From: Paenibacillus sp. HB172176
Lineage (GTDB): Bacteria > Bacillota > Bacilli > Paenibacillales > Paenibacillaceae
Assembly: GCF_011947265.1 (NCBI RefSeq)
Contig: NZ_JAATHD010000013.1
Location: 62,001 to 126,000, forward strand
Length of the DNA: 64,000 bases
Direction of reading: 5' to 3'
Shown: piece by piece, positions 10,159 to 17,707 of the stretch
How the letters are laid out: every line of letters begins with the position of its first letter
How positions within the stretch are numbered: position 1 is the first letter of the stretch
Program-made: the position numbers and the translations under genes
The notes under the pieces: generated by a model
The model's input: only the letters and a program-made list of their open reading frames with translations
Databases searched by the model: none
What the model was told of the DNA's origin: nothing

Positions 10159-10641
10159 TACCTCCCCTCGCGTTCTTTTTGATACAACGGTGCTATGTGG
10201 GGCGATCCGTAGTCCGGGAATCAACCGTCAGTTATTAACTCTTGCTGCGCAGACGGTTGATTAGATATAACATATCCTCTGGAATTTGTTGAATCTTTTT
10301 TGGATCTCTTTGTTTATCCGATCTTGGACAATCAGCCAGCTGTAAACAGTCAAGTTGGGAGGCACGCTTTAGATATCGTAAGTCGATTAGCCAGTCCCAT
10401 CGGACAAGCTCTGGTTGAAATAAGTGATTGTGAGACGGAAATGGCAGTTGCTATTGCTCAAGATCATGGACTACAGAAACCTTTGAGTAACTATGACGAA
10501 CAGGATATTCATGTTTGGGTCACAGCAATCAACGAGAACTGCAAATATATTATAACCAGTAACGCAAAACGTTTTCCTCAACAAATTGGAGACATTGAGG
10601 TACTGAAGCCTGGTGCTTTTTATAATCTGATAATTGACTAA
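10145..10641 (+). pseudogene. PIN-domain nuclease gene, broken
   Basis: A GTG at 10145, with GGGGAGG about 9 nt upstream, opens a frame encoding the PIN N-terminus (VLFDTTVLCGAIRSPG, with the first acidic residue and DTTVL motif). It stops at a TAG at 10262. The remainder continues in another frame from about 10261: YPLEFVESFLDLF..., then DCETEMAVAIA, YDEQDIHVW and YIITSNAKRFP, the usual later acidic residues and C-terminal strand of PIN RNases. The join looks shorter than in normal PIN proteins, so an internal part is probably lost. As written the gene cannot make an intact nuclease. Confidence 0.75.
10219..10262. repeat. Perfect 11-bp inverted repeat at the PIN gene break
   Basis: AATCAACCGTC at 10219-10229 is mirrored by GACGGTTGATT at 10252-10262, with a 22-nt loop. 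The right arm ends at the premature TAG of the PIN frame. There is no T-run after it, so it is not a typical terminator. Confidence 0.85.
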
Positions 10642-10693
10642 TCATACATAAAATAGATCGTATAATCAGTTTCATTTTCTCACATTCGTGAGC

Positions 10694-11140
10694 CTACTTC
10701 CCTTTCTTTGATGCCAGCCAAAAAACGAGAATTACGATTGGGATAAATAGGGACCACGAAATCGTAATCGAGCTCCGAGTAACAAAGGCAATCAACAACA
10801 ATGCTAATGAGCCTAGAATGAGCCATAGGCAGCCTCTTCCGAATGTCTCCATGGGCGAGGAACCAGAGTGTTCCTCCGAGGAAGTAGAATGACTATAATA
10901 ACGAGAGCTGTTGGTTGTCTTGGATACAACAGTTCCGCAATATTTGCAGGTTAATGATCCTTGCTCCAAAAGCTCATTACAATGCTGGCATATTGCAGGT
11001 TTAGCATTTGCCGAATATTCTTTATCGGCATTGGGAGTGCCCTCCATCTGAACGTCTTTAAGCGAGCTGCCGCATACAACACATAGTAATGAGCCTTCGG
11101 CGTTAGATTCGCCGCAGTTGCCGCATATTTTCACTGCCAT
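10694..11140 (-). CDS. Zinc-ribbon membrane protein
   Basis: 148 residues. Two zinc ribbons, each with two CxxC knuckles: CGNC...CVVC near residues 6-23 and CQHC...CKYC near residues 50-67. A Ser/Thr-rich linker follows, then two closely spaced hydrophobic helices at the C-terminus ending in a KKGK tail. The ATG is preceded by GAAGGGAGG at good spacing. Function not known; such proteins are common membrane-anchored zinc-ribbon proteins of unknown role. Confidence 0.8.
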   Translation of the reverse strand: MAVKICGNCGESNAEGSLLCVVCGSSLKDVQMEGTPNADKEYSANAKPAICQHCNELLEQGSLTCKYCGTVVSKTTNSSRYYSHSTSSEEHSGSSPMETFGRGCLWLILGSLALLLIAFVTRSSITISWSLFIPIVILVFWLASKKGK

Positions 11141-11279
11141 TAAGCAAACCTCCCTTCGAGTTGCTCCTCATCAATAACGGACTGCATGAATAGTGCCCAC
11201 TTCCAGCATTGGTTTTCTTTTTTTGACGATAGAGGATGCTCTGAGGTTGCAAAAGAGAAAATGGCGTACTCGCGTAGCC

Positions 11280-12134
11280 TTATTGAGCAGTAGCGAACTG
11301 GCGGGAGATATTCCGGTATACGGTTGGAGACAGCCCTCTCTTAGCCGTAAATTGTTTGATGAAGTAAGTGTCGTACTCAAACCCGGTGGCACGCGCAATT
11401 TCGTTCAAGCTCATCCCTGTATGGGTGAGGAGATCTCCCGCAACTTTCAAGCGGTGCGACAGCAAATACCTCATTGCTGTACTCCCGCATCTTTCCTGAA
11501 ACATTTTATTGAGCGACACACGGTTCAAGTGTGCGCATTTCGTTAAATCTTCCAAGGTGATTTTATTGGCGTAATTGGTGTGTATATACTCCAGCACAAA
11601 ATCAACAGGAGTCTGTTCGCTTTGGCGGTTCAAATCCTCAAGCAGGCCCAATATCTGGATGAGATATTTTTTGATTCTGCATGCCCAGTTTGCGTCGCTT
11701 TGCGCATAGACTTCAGTCCCCAGCACAAAGAACCACTCAAATAATTGCGGAAAGGCTTTCTCGGTTACAAAAGGTACTCCGGTGCATGTTTGATTGCCCT
11801 GAAATAGCGAAAGCCCTGTTTGTATTTTTAGAAGTTGGGGGAAGTAGTCTTTCGTTTCAGAGTTGGGTACGGTAATCAGAAAATCGGGATGATAACTGAA
11901 GGATTGCGCAGAGGCATTATGTTTTTCAAGTATTTGTATCGTATCGTCTTCGGATAAACAGAGAACGCCGGGGGCTGAAATCGCTATCGGTCGTTCGTTG
12001 AGTACCCCGATGATGCTGCCGGATGTAAGCAAGATTAAAGTAAAACGCTTCGGATAGGGGAGACAGTTCAAATCTTCGGCGGCAACAAATTCAATATCTA
12101 CCATTCTGTCTTTGTGGCGGTCAACTTGCGGCAT
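11280..12134 (-). CDS. AraC-family transcriptional regulator
   Basis: 284 residues. The N-terminal ~170 residues look like a cupin-type sensing domain. The C-terminal ~100 residues contain two helix-turn-helix motifs (ITLEDLTKCAHLNRVSLNKMF and SLNEIARATGFEYDTYFIKQF). ATG start with AGGAGAGGAC upstream. Divergent from the GAPDH gene with 107 bp between them, so it may regulate that gene; this is inferred from position alone. Confidence 0.88.
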   Translation of the reverse strand: MPQVDRHKDRMVDIEFVAAEDLNCLPYPKRFTLILLTSGSIIGVLNERPIAISAPGVLCLSEDDTIQILEKHNASAQSFSYHPDFLITVPNSETKDYFPQLLKIQTGLSLFQGNQTCTGVPFVTEKAFPQLFEWFFVLGTEVYAQSDANWACRIKKYLIQILGLLEDLNRQSEQTPVDFVLEYIHTNYANKITLEDLTKCAHLNRVSLNKMFQERCGSTAMRYLLSHRLKVAGDLLTHTGMSLNEIARATGFEYDTYFIKQFTAKRGLSPTVYRNISRQFATAQ

Positions 12135-12241
12135 AGTCCTCTCCTGACAAATAGTATAGTCAATTGCTTCACTTATAACAGTGTACCATAAAGATTCAAG
12201 GACTATACTATTCCTTGAGACAAAGAAAGGTGGTAATGCTT

Positions 12242-13243
12242 ATGGCAATCAATATTGCAATCAATGGTTTTGGTAGAATTGGCAGGCTTGCCTTTCGGCA
12301 GCTTTTTGATGCGGAAGGTTATCAGATTGTCGCCATTAATGACCTGACAAGTCCGAAGATGCTTGCGCATTTGCTAAAGCACGATACAACGCAGCGACGT
12401 TACGATGAAGAGGTTGAATACAGTGATAACAGCTTAACCGTAAACGGCGTGGACATTCCGATTTATGCCGAAAGAGAGCCGGGCAAGCTCCCATGGAAAA
12501 AATTTCAAGTTGATGTAGTCCTGGAATGTACAGGATTTTTTGCCTCAAAAGAAGCATCTGCAGCCCATATTGAGGCCGGTGCAAAAAAGGTAGTCATCTC
12601 AACCGTTGCCGGGAAAGATATCCCTACTATTGTACACGGTGTTAATGAACACACGTTAACTAAAGAAGATACCATTGTTTCGGCCGCTTCTTGCACCACG
12701 AACTGCCTGGCTCCCATGGTCTATTACTTGAACGAGCTTGCGCCTATCAAAAAAGGTTTTATGACGACGATACATGCTTATACGAACGACCAGAATACCC
12801 TTGACGGTCCTCACGCCAAAGGCGACTTGCGCCGTGCACGCTCTGCAGCCGGCAACATCATCCCCACGTCAACCGGGGCAGCAAAAGCAATAGGTCTCGT
12901 CATCCCTTCCTTGGATGGCAAATTGGATGGTGTATCCCAGAGAGTGCCGGTTATGGCCGGCTCCCTGACGGAATTAACGGTAGTCGTGGGCGGTTCCGTA
13001 ACTGCGGAGCAGGTTAACGAGAAGATGGAGCAGTCCCGGTCGGAGCAATACGGATATACGGAGGAAGAGCTTGTCTCGTCCGATATTATCGGTATGACTT
13101 ACGGGAGCTTATTCGACGCTACGCAAACAAAAGTAACGGAACTCGGGACAGATACACTGGTGAAGATAGCGGCATGGTATGACAATGAAAACTCTTTTAC
13201 CAGCCAAATGATTCGCACTGCCAAATATCTCGCAATATTGTAA
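12242..13243 (+). CDS. gap: Glyceraldehyde-3-phosphate dehydrogenase, type I
   Basis: 333 residues, normal length. Cytoplasmic enzyme that oxidises glyceraldehyde-3-phosphate with phosphate and a nicotinamide cofactor to 1,3-bisphosphoglycerate. The N-terminal Rossmann motif NGFGRIGR, Asp34 in AINDL (favours NAD), the catalytic SAASCTTNC with Cys151, and a complete C-terminal region are all present. Start chosen at ATG 12242, because AAAGGTGG lies about 7-9 nt before it. It stands beside an AraC regulator and not in a pgk-tpi-pgm-eno glycolytic operon, so it may be a second, conditionally used copy; this cannot be tested within the window. Confidence 0.95.
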   Translation: MAINIAINGFGRIGRLAFRQLFDAEGYQIVAINDLTSPKMLAHLLKHDTTQRRYDEEVEYSDNSLTVNGVDIPIYAEREPGKLPWKKFQVDVVLECTGFFASKEASAAHIEAGAKKVVISTVAGKDIPTIVHGVNEHTLTKEDTIVSAASCTTNCLAPMVYYLNELAPIKKGFMTTIHAYTNDQNTLDGPHAKGDLRRARSAAGNIIPTSTGAAKAIGLVIPSLDGKLDGVSQRVPVMAGSLTELTVVVGGSVTAEQVNEKMEQSRSEQYGYTEEELVSSDIIGMTYGSLFDATQTKVTELGTDTLVKIAAWYDNENSFTSQMIRTAKYLAIL

Positions 13244-13251
13244 TCATGAAT

Positions 13252-13345
13252 AACGTGAAGACAGGCCTGCTGAATGTTCGCCCGGCCTGTCTCTTTGCTG
13301 CGCATTCAAGCTGGCAAGCGACTGTGATGATATTTTCGAGGTTGT
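13252..13345 (+). terminator. Terminator-like hairpin inside a dispersed repeat (copy 1)
   Basis: AGACAGGCC at 13259-13267 pairs with GGCCTGTCT at 13284-13292, followed by a short CTTTGCTG stretch, just after the gap stop. The 41 bases from 13252 recur exactly from 23752 onward. The homology continues for about 50 bp in diverged form into a GGACATTTTCG-type repeat. Confidence 0.7.
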
Positions 13346-13437
13346 CGTTAACTGTGAATAAGGGTGAACTGGTTTTAAAGGACATTCGCGTTCGTTACGC
13401 GGCGATATCAAGGAATGACGGGATGTAAGGGTCGTCC

Positions 13438-14619
13438 TCATCGATAACGGACTGCCGTTAGCTCTGCTTCGACATCGGATGACTTGTCGTACACAATCCA
13501 ATGATCAGAAATGAGAGGGGAAATCTGCGGCCCTTCTCCCGTTATGAGAGTTTCGGTGCCCTTCTCCAAATCAGTTAAGTAAATGTCCGAGTTATGCGGT
13601 CCCGGTCCGACATCATGCGTGGAGGAGCCGTTTCGTTCGTCCATCCAGGCGACGAAATGACCGCTGATGACAGGAGTTCTTTGATCCACGTCCATATCGG
13701 TCACTCGAAGCGTTTCTTCCGTATCCGCGTTGTAGACGAAAACATCGCCTTTATAGGAATGGTTATAAACCTCCCAGGTTATGCGATTGCCTGAGACTTG
13801 CGGCTGACCTTCACGGTAGTCTTCTGTCGCGATTGGAACCGTCTCCCCGCTTTCAATGCGATACATGTAAATGTCGGTATTGTTCTCCGGCACATTCCCT
13901 CCCGCTCGCAGTCCGCGCTTAGTCACGCGATGTCCGTCCTCTCAAACGACATTTCCAGCATCAATGTCCGGATCTGTATGACCGCCTTTCCCTGTCGTAA
14001 TGGTTTTCTGTTCTCCCGTCTCGATATCATAAAGGATAATCTGCCAGTGGGAAGGGTACTCTTTGATGGCATCACTCGCATTGTCCATCCAAACGATATA
14101 GTTATCCCAAATTTTAGGTTTGATCTGTGCTGACGAATTTTGAGTCAATTGTCGCTCCTCGCCCGTAGATAGATCATAGAGAAAGATATCGGCGTTTGCG
14201 ACATCCAGGCTGCCAAGCTCGCCGATCGGCGTTTTCTCGTTGCGTAGATCCGACCAAACAACTATGTTGCCCGACATATCGAAGCCGACAGCTTGTTCAA
14301 CCGAGATGGCTGCCAGTTGTTTATTCGCGTTTAGATCGGTTACCGTTAATTCGCCCTCATTCCTGGTAATCAGCCGATCCCCGTCAAGGGCGCCTTGCCA
14401 GCCAGGTAATTTATATGTTTCAAGCGGCTCAAAAGGTTCGCTTTTCGCTAATTGCTTACCACTGCGTATTAAGGTGCATAATTTTTGAAATCGGATGGTA
14501 GAAAACAAAAAGATGACCCCAATCCCCGAAGGACAGGCATTCATCTTCGCCGAGTTTCTGGCGCATGTCATGAAGTTCTCTCGCTTTGGTTCAAGAGAAG
14601 GCAGAATCTGTGCAATCAA
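13438..14619 (-). pseudogene. TolB/WD40-like beta-propeller protein, interrupted by in-frame TGA
   Basis: Minus-strand frame with repeated blades: GNIVVWSDLRN, DNYIVWMDNAS, GNRITWEVYNH, GHFVAWMDERN, DHWIVYDKSSD, each followed by a DIYLYDL-like strand. It is split by a TGA at 13942-13944 in the same frame: ...DIDAGNVV, stop, EDGHRVTKRG... The stop falls exactly where every other blade has Trp (VVW, IVW, ITW), so a TGG to TGA change is the simplest explanation. No convincing signal peptide or start is seen, and the part upstream of about 14455 overlaps another decayed frame. Probably a pseudogene. Confidence 0.75.
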
Positions 14620-14860
14620 TCGTCCCTACATATTGCAAGGGTTTTATTGTAATAGGGCTAACGGGAAGTTTTAGCTCGGGCGGCTTTCTTCCGCCGATAT
14701 TATGGATGCCATCATCGCTTTTCTCCAGAGAAAAGACGTCATGGTCCTTCCAATCAGATAGTGGCAAAGGAATGTTTTCTTCTAAAAGCGTTTTTTCAAT
14801 ACCATCTCCGTTGTCGCGGTGTTCATAAAGCATCTTTATATGGCCCTTATCCATCTTCAA
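14456..14860 (-). pseudogene. Unrecognised protein gene, interrupted by in-frame TGA
   Basis: From an ATG at 14854 (or TTG at 14860) the minus strand encodes MDKGHIKMLYEHRDNGDG... to a TGA at 14591-14593. The same frame goes on for 44 protein-like codons (TKARELHDMRQKLGEDE, FGDWGHLFVFYHP) to a TAA at 14456-14458. The segments GIHNIGGRKPPELKLP and FGDWGHLFVFYHP faintly recall DUF1963 (YwqG-like) proteins, but this is not secure. The frame before the TGA ends in AFS, so a Trp codon at this point is plausible. Confidence 0.5.
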
Positions 14861-14862
14861 TT

Positions 14863-14995
14863 CTAAACCTGCTTGAATTTTGCAAAAAAATCGAATCCTT
14901 TTTTACTTACGCCTTGCGTCTTCAAAAATCGTATTGCTTCTTCTTCATCATTGAAATCAATCAATTTCCCAGCCAGCCAAGTATCTCGTTTCCAT
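14863..14995 (-). pseudogene. Small ORF with a probable start-proximal frameshift
   Basis: An excellent ribosome site (AGGAGG) lies 7 nt before an ATG at 14995. That frame stops after 12 codons. The next frame, from 14994, reads as a plausible 43-residue protein (WKRDTWLAGKLIDFNDEEEA... ending FFAKFKQV) to a TAG at 14863-14865. A single-base loss after the ATG would explain this. The end almost touches the start of the next decayed gene, suggesting a former two-gene operon. Product unknown. Confidence 0.4.
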
Positions 14996-15005
14996 ATATC
15001 CCTCC

Positions 15006-15300
15006 TATTATATTTGATTTTTATTCACTCCTTTTATCCAAGAATACCATGAAGCAGTGCTATTTACATTGAGTTATTTAGTCTTTCTACTTCTATTGCA
15101 GGGGCGGGCGATGATTTGCGAACTTGATGGAATCAGATAATATTTCGAGTTTCTGTGTAACGAAATTCACACGCGCTAAGCGCATACTTGAATCAGCAAG
15201 AGGATTGGCATTACCTGCGCGCTTCATTCGTTTGGCTGGCAGACTGCAGCTGCGGGCCGCGAATATGCGGGAGGCCGATCTGCAAGGAGGAGGAAAGGCT
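15006..15300. other. Intergenic region upstream of the GH51 gene
   Basis: About 295 bp. Left part AT-rich (15006-15110), perhaps containing promoters. From 15124 the GH51 frame is open without a stop, but that 59-codon stretch has no homology-like features and no ribosome site, so it is treated as untranslated. No clear promoter hexamers were found. Confidence 0.35.
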
Positions 15301-17433
15301 TTGGCATTAGAGCATCATGTGAGAATCGATCGAACCTCCGGGAAGGCAAGCGAGTGGCGGATCGACAAGCGGATATTCGGCAAATTTTTTGAAATGAACG
15401 GCAGAGACACCTATCCGGGCATCGTGGAGGATTGCATCGCCAACGGCTCGTTCGAGCGGTGGCATTCGAAGCGGAAGAAGGATGGCACGAATCTGCCGTG
15501 GACGATGCGCACGGAAATCATGTACAGGGACACGCCGGTGACACCAGGCCTCGCGTATCCATGGGAGCCGGTTAACGGCGTCGAAGATTCCTTTCGGCAG
15601 CCGGAGGGAGGCGTTCACGGCAAGGAGGAATGGAAGCGATTCCAGCAATTCAGCTTGGAAGGCGGCGGCGACAAGCGCGGCATCTGCCAGCGCATTACGC
15701 TCGCCGACGAGCGGACACAGGAATATCGGCTGCGTCTGTATGCGCGAGCGTCGTCCGGAAGCGGGACACGACTGTTCGCGTCGCTCGAAGACAAGGCGGG
15801 CGCGAGCTTATGCGAGAGCGTTGAGGAGCTTAGTGCAGAGTGGAAGCGCTATGACATCCAGCTTGTACTGGACCGCGCCAGCGAGAAGCGCTATGCAGAT
15901 TCGCCGTTCGGCGAATATCGGCTTAGCCTGACAGCCGATTCGGATGAGGCCTGTGAGGTTGATCTGGATTGGGTAATGCTGGCGTCGGGCGATGCGGTAG
16001 AAGGGATGTTCAATCCCACGACGATTGAGCTGCTCAAGGCGTATCATGTTACGTCGATTCGCTGGGGCGGCAATTACGCGAACGAATACAACTGGAAGGA
16101 TGGCATCGGCCCCTGGGAGCAGCGCCCCGTGCGGGATAACCTGAACTGGGGCGGTTTGGAGCCGAATTATTTTGGGACGAATGAGTTCTTGCGCTTCTGC
16201 CAGTTAATCGGAGCGGAGCCGTTCCTGAACGTCGGGTTTAGCTACGATCTGCCTCCGGAGCTGGCGGCGGAGTGGGTGCAGTATGTGAACGGCAGCGTCG
16301 ACACGCCGATGGGCAAGCTGCGGGCGGAGCACGGGTATCCGGAGCCGTGGGGCGTGAAGCTGTGGCAGGTGGGCAACGAGAGTTACGGCGATTATCAGTT
16401 CGGCTATACGAACTCGATCGATTTCTCGCACCGCCTTAAAGAATACTGTGATCGGATGAAGCAAGAAGATCCGACCCTGACGATCGTAGCGGCCGGAGAG
16501 GATCCGATGTATGTCGATTATTCGGAGCTGCCGGGGCAGCCGCCGCTCTGGAATCGGAGGTTGTTCGAGCTTGCGGGCCCGGCGTATATGGACGGACTGG
16601 ATATCCACCAGTACACGAGAGGCATTCGGGACGCGGGCCTGCGCAAGGCTTGGTTTGAGAATAATGGAGCCGACCCCGTGTTCTACAATCAGGTGCTGGT
16701 CGCTTATCCGACCCAATACGAGGCTTTGATTCGGGAGCTGAAGGAGCAGGGTGGCGCGTTCGGGTTTGATCCGATTGAGCTTGAGATCGGCGAGTGGAAT
16801 CTGGAGCCGGAGACGGAGGCGGATTGGCCGAAGGCGGAATACGAGACGATGGCGCATGCCAGCTATGTTTCGTCGATGCTCAATGTGTTCTTGCGGCAAG
16901 GCGATGCCGTGAAGTACGCCTATCAGCGGGATAATACGCTGTATTATCGGGCTTACCCGGTCGATATGAGGCCGGTCAATCCGGGCAACGACACCTCGCG
17001 CATGTATGCGGAGCCGTTCCTGCGGGAGAATACGGGCTGGAGAAGCTTGGAGGTGGCGTCGAACGGCGATACCTTCGATATGCCGCAGACCTGGGTGCGG
17101 ATTCGGCCGATGAAGGGAATTCCTTACATCGACGTCGCCGCCATTCTGTCGGACAATGGGGATGAGATGATGCTGTTCGCCGCCAATCGCGATCTTCGGG
17201 AAGCGCGGATGCTCGTTGTTGAGGGAGACTGGGCCGATGGAGAGGCGCGGATCACGGCAATGCTGCAGCATGGCGATACGCCTTTCCTCCGTCAGGAGAA
17301 CTGGTACGAGAAGGCGGGCTATCGCGTAAGCGAGCTCGAGCTGGCTGCGCGCCCGGACGGCAAGGTCGAGCTCTCGATGCCGGCGGGCTCGGTGGCTCGG
17401 ATTAGCGTTAAGCTTGCTAGAGATTTCATTTAA
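15301..17433 (+). CDS. GH51-type alpha-L-arabinofuranosidase
   Basis: 710 residues from TTG 15301, which follows AAGGAGGAGG by 8-9 nt; the frame upstream to 15124 is open but unsupported. No signal peptide, so probably intracellular, releasing arabinose from imported arabino-oligosaccharides. Carbohydrate-binding-like insert near the N-terminus, then the clan-A barrel with SIRWGGNYANEYNW, the acid/base motif LWQVGNES and the nucleophile region LEIGEWN, then an alpha-L-AF C-terminal beta domain. First gene of a plus-strand cluster with a binding protein, a secreted glycosidase and a GH43 enzyme, consistent with arabinan or arabinoxylan use. Confidence 0.88.
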   Translation: MALEHHVRIDRTSGKASEWRIDKRIFGKFFEMNGRDTYPGIVEDCIANGSFERWHSKRKKDGTNLPWTMRTEIMYRDTPVTPGLAYPWEPVNGVEDSFRQPEGGVHGKEEWKRFQQFSLEGGGDKRGICQRITLADERTQEYRLRLYARASSGSGTRLFASLEDKAGASLCESVEELSAEWKRYDIQLVLDRASEKRYADSPFGEYRLSLTADSDEACEVDLDWVMLASGDAVEGMFNPTTIELLKAYHVTSIRWGGNYANEYNWKDGIGPWEQRPVRDNLNWGGLEPNYFGTNEFLRFCQLIGAEPFLNVGFSYDLPPELAAEWVQYVNGSVDTPMGKLRAEHGYPEPWGVKLWQVGNESYGDYQFGYTNSIDFSHRLKEYCDRMKQEDPTLTIVAAGEDPMYVDYSELPGQPPLWNRRLFELAGPAYMDGLDIHQYTRGIRDAGLRKAWFENNGADPVFYNQVLVAYPTQYEALIRELKEQGGAFGFDPIELEIGEWNLEPETEADWPKAEYETMAHASYVSSMLNVFLRQGDAVKYAYQRDNTLYYRAYPVDMRPVNPGNDTSRMYAEPFLRENTGWRSLEVASNGDTFDMPQTWVRIRPMKGIPYIDVAAILSDNGDEMMLFAANRDLREARMLVVEGDWADGEARITAMLQHGDTPFLRQENWYEKAGYRVSELELAARPDGKVELSMPAGSVARISVKLARDFI

Positions 17434-17466
17434 AAGCTGCCAATGTCATTGCTCCAATGCTGAAAA

Positions 17467-17650
17467 CCAGCGTTGGAGGCGGGGATGCCGCCCGAGGCGT
17501 CCCTGCAGCGCTGGAAACCAGCGTTGGAGGCGGGGATGCCGCCCGGGGCGTTACTGCAGCGCTGGAAACCAGCGTTGGAGGAGGAAATGCCGCCCGGGGC
17601 GTCCCTGCAGCGCTGAAAACCAGCGTTAGAGAAGGGATATCGCCCGAGGA
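17467..17650. repeat. Tandem array of 51-bp repeats (3 full units plus a partial)
   Basis: Units start at 17467, 17518 and 17569, with a partial unit from 17620. Each begins CCAGCGTTGGAGG and ends CTGCAGCGCTGGAAA. Within a unit GGGATGCC can pair with GGCGTCCC across a 6-nt loop (one wobble pair). 51 bp is 17 codons, so several frames stay open on both strands without being genes. Unit length and the shared end CTGCAGCGCTGGAAA link it to the arrays at 53.4 kb and 57.2 kb. Confidence 0.9.
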
Positions 17651-17707
17651 GCGCATCGCACGTAATGATGGAACAGTTTTATTTTGATAGAAAAAGGGGA
17701 TTGTACG

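Noticed and set aside
10219..10262. Terminator within the PIN gene
   Set aside because: No T-run follows, and the loop is long; it looks like a scar and not a regulatory terminator.
13942..14593. UGA read as Trp or selenocysteine
   Set aside because: TGA is a normal stop for other genes here, no SECIS-like hairpin was seen right after either TGA, and neighbouring genes are decayed too.
15124..15300. Upstream extension of the GH51 frame
   Set aside because: No ribosome site and no family-like residues; TTG 15301 has a strong AAGGAGG at the right distance.
17414..17687. Three overlapping repetitive frames in the 51-bp array
   Set aside because: Open only because 51 is a multiple of three; frames on both strands are equally long.
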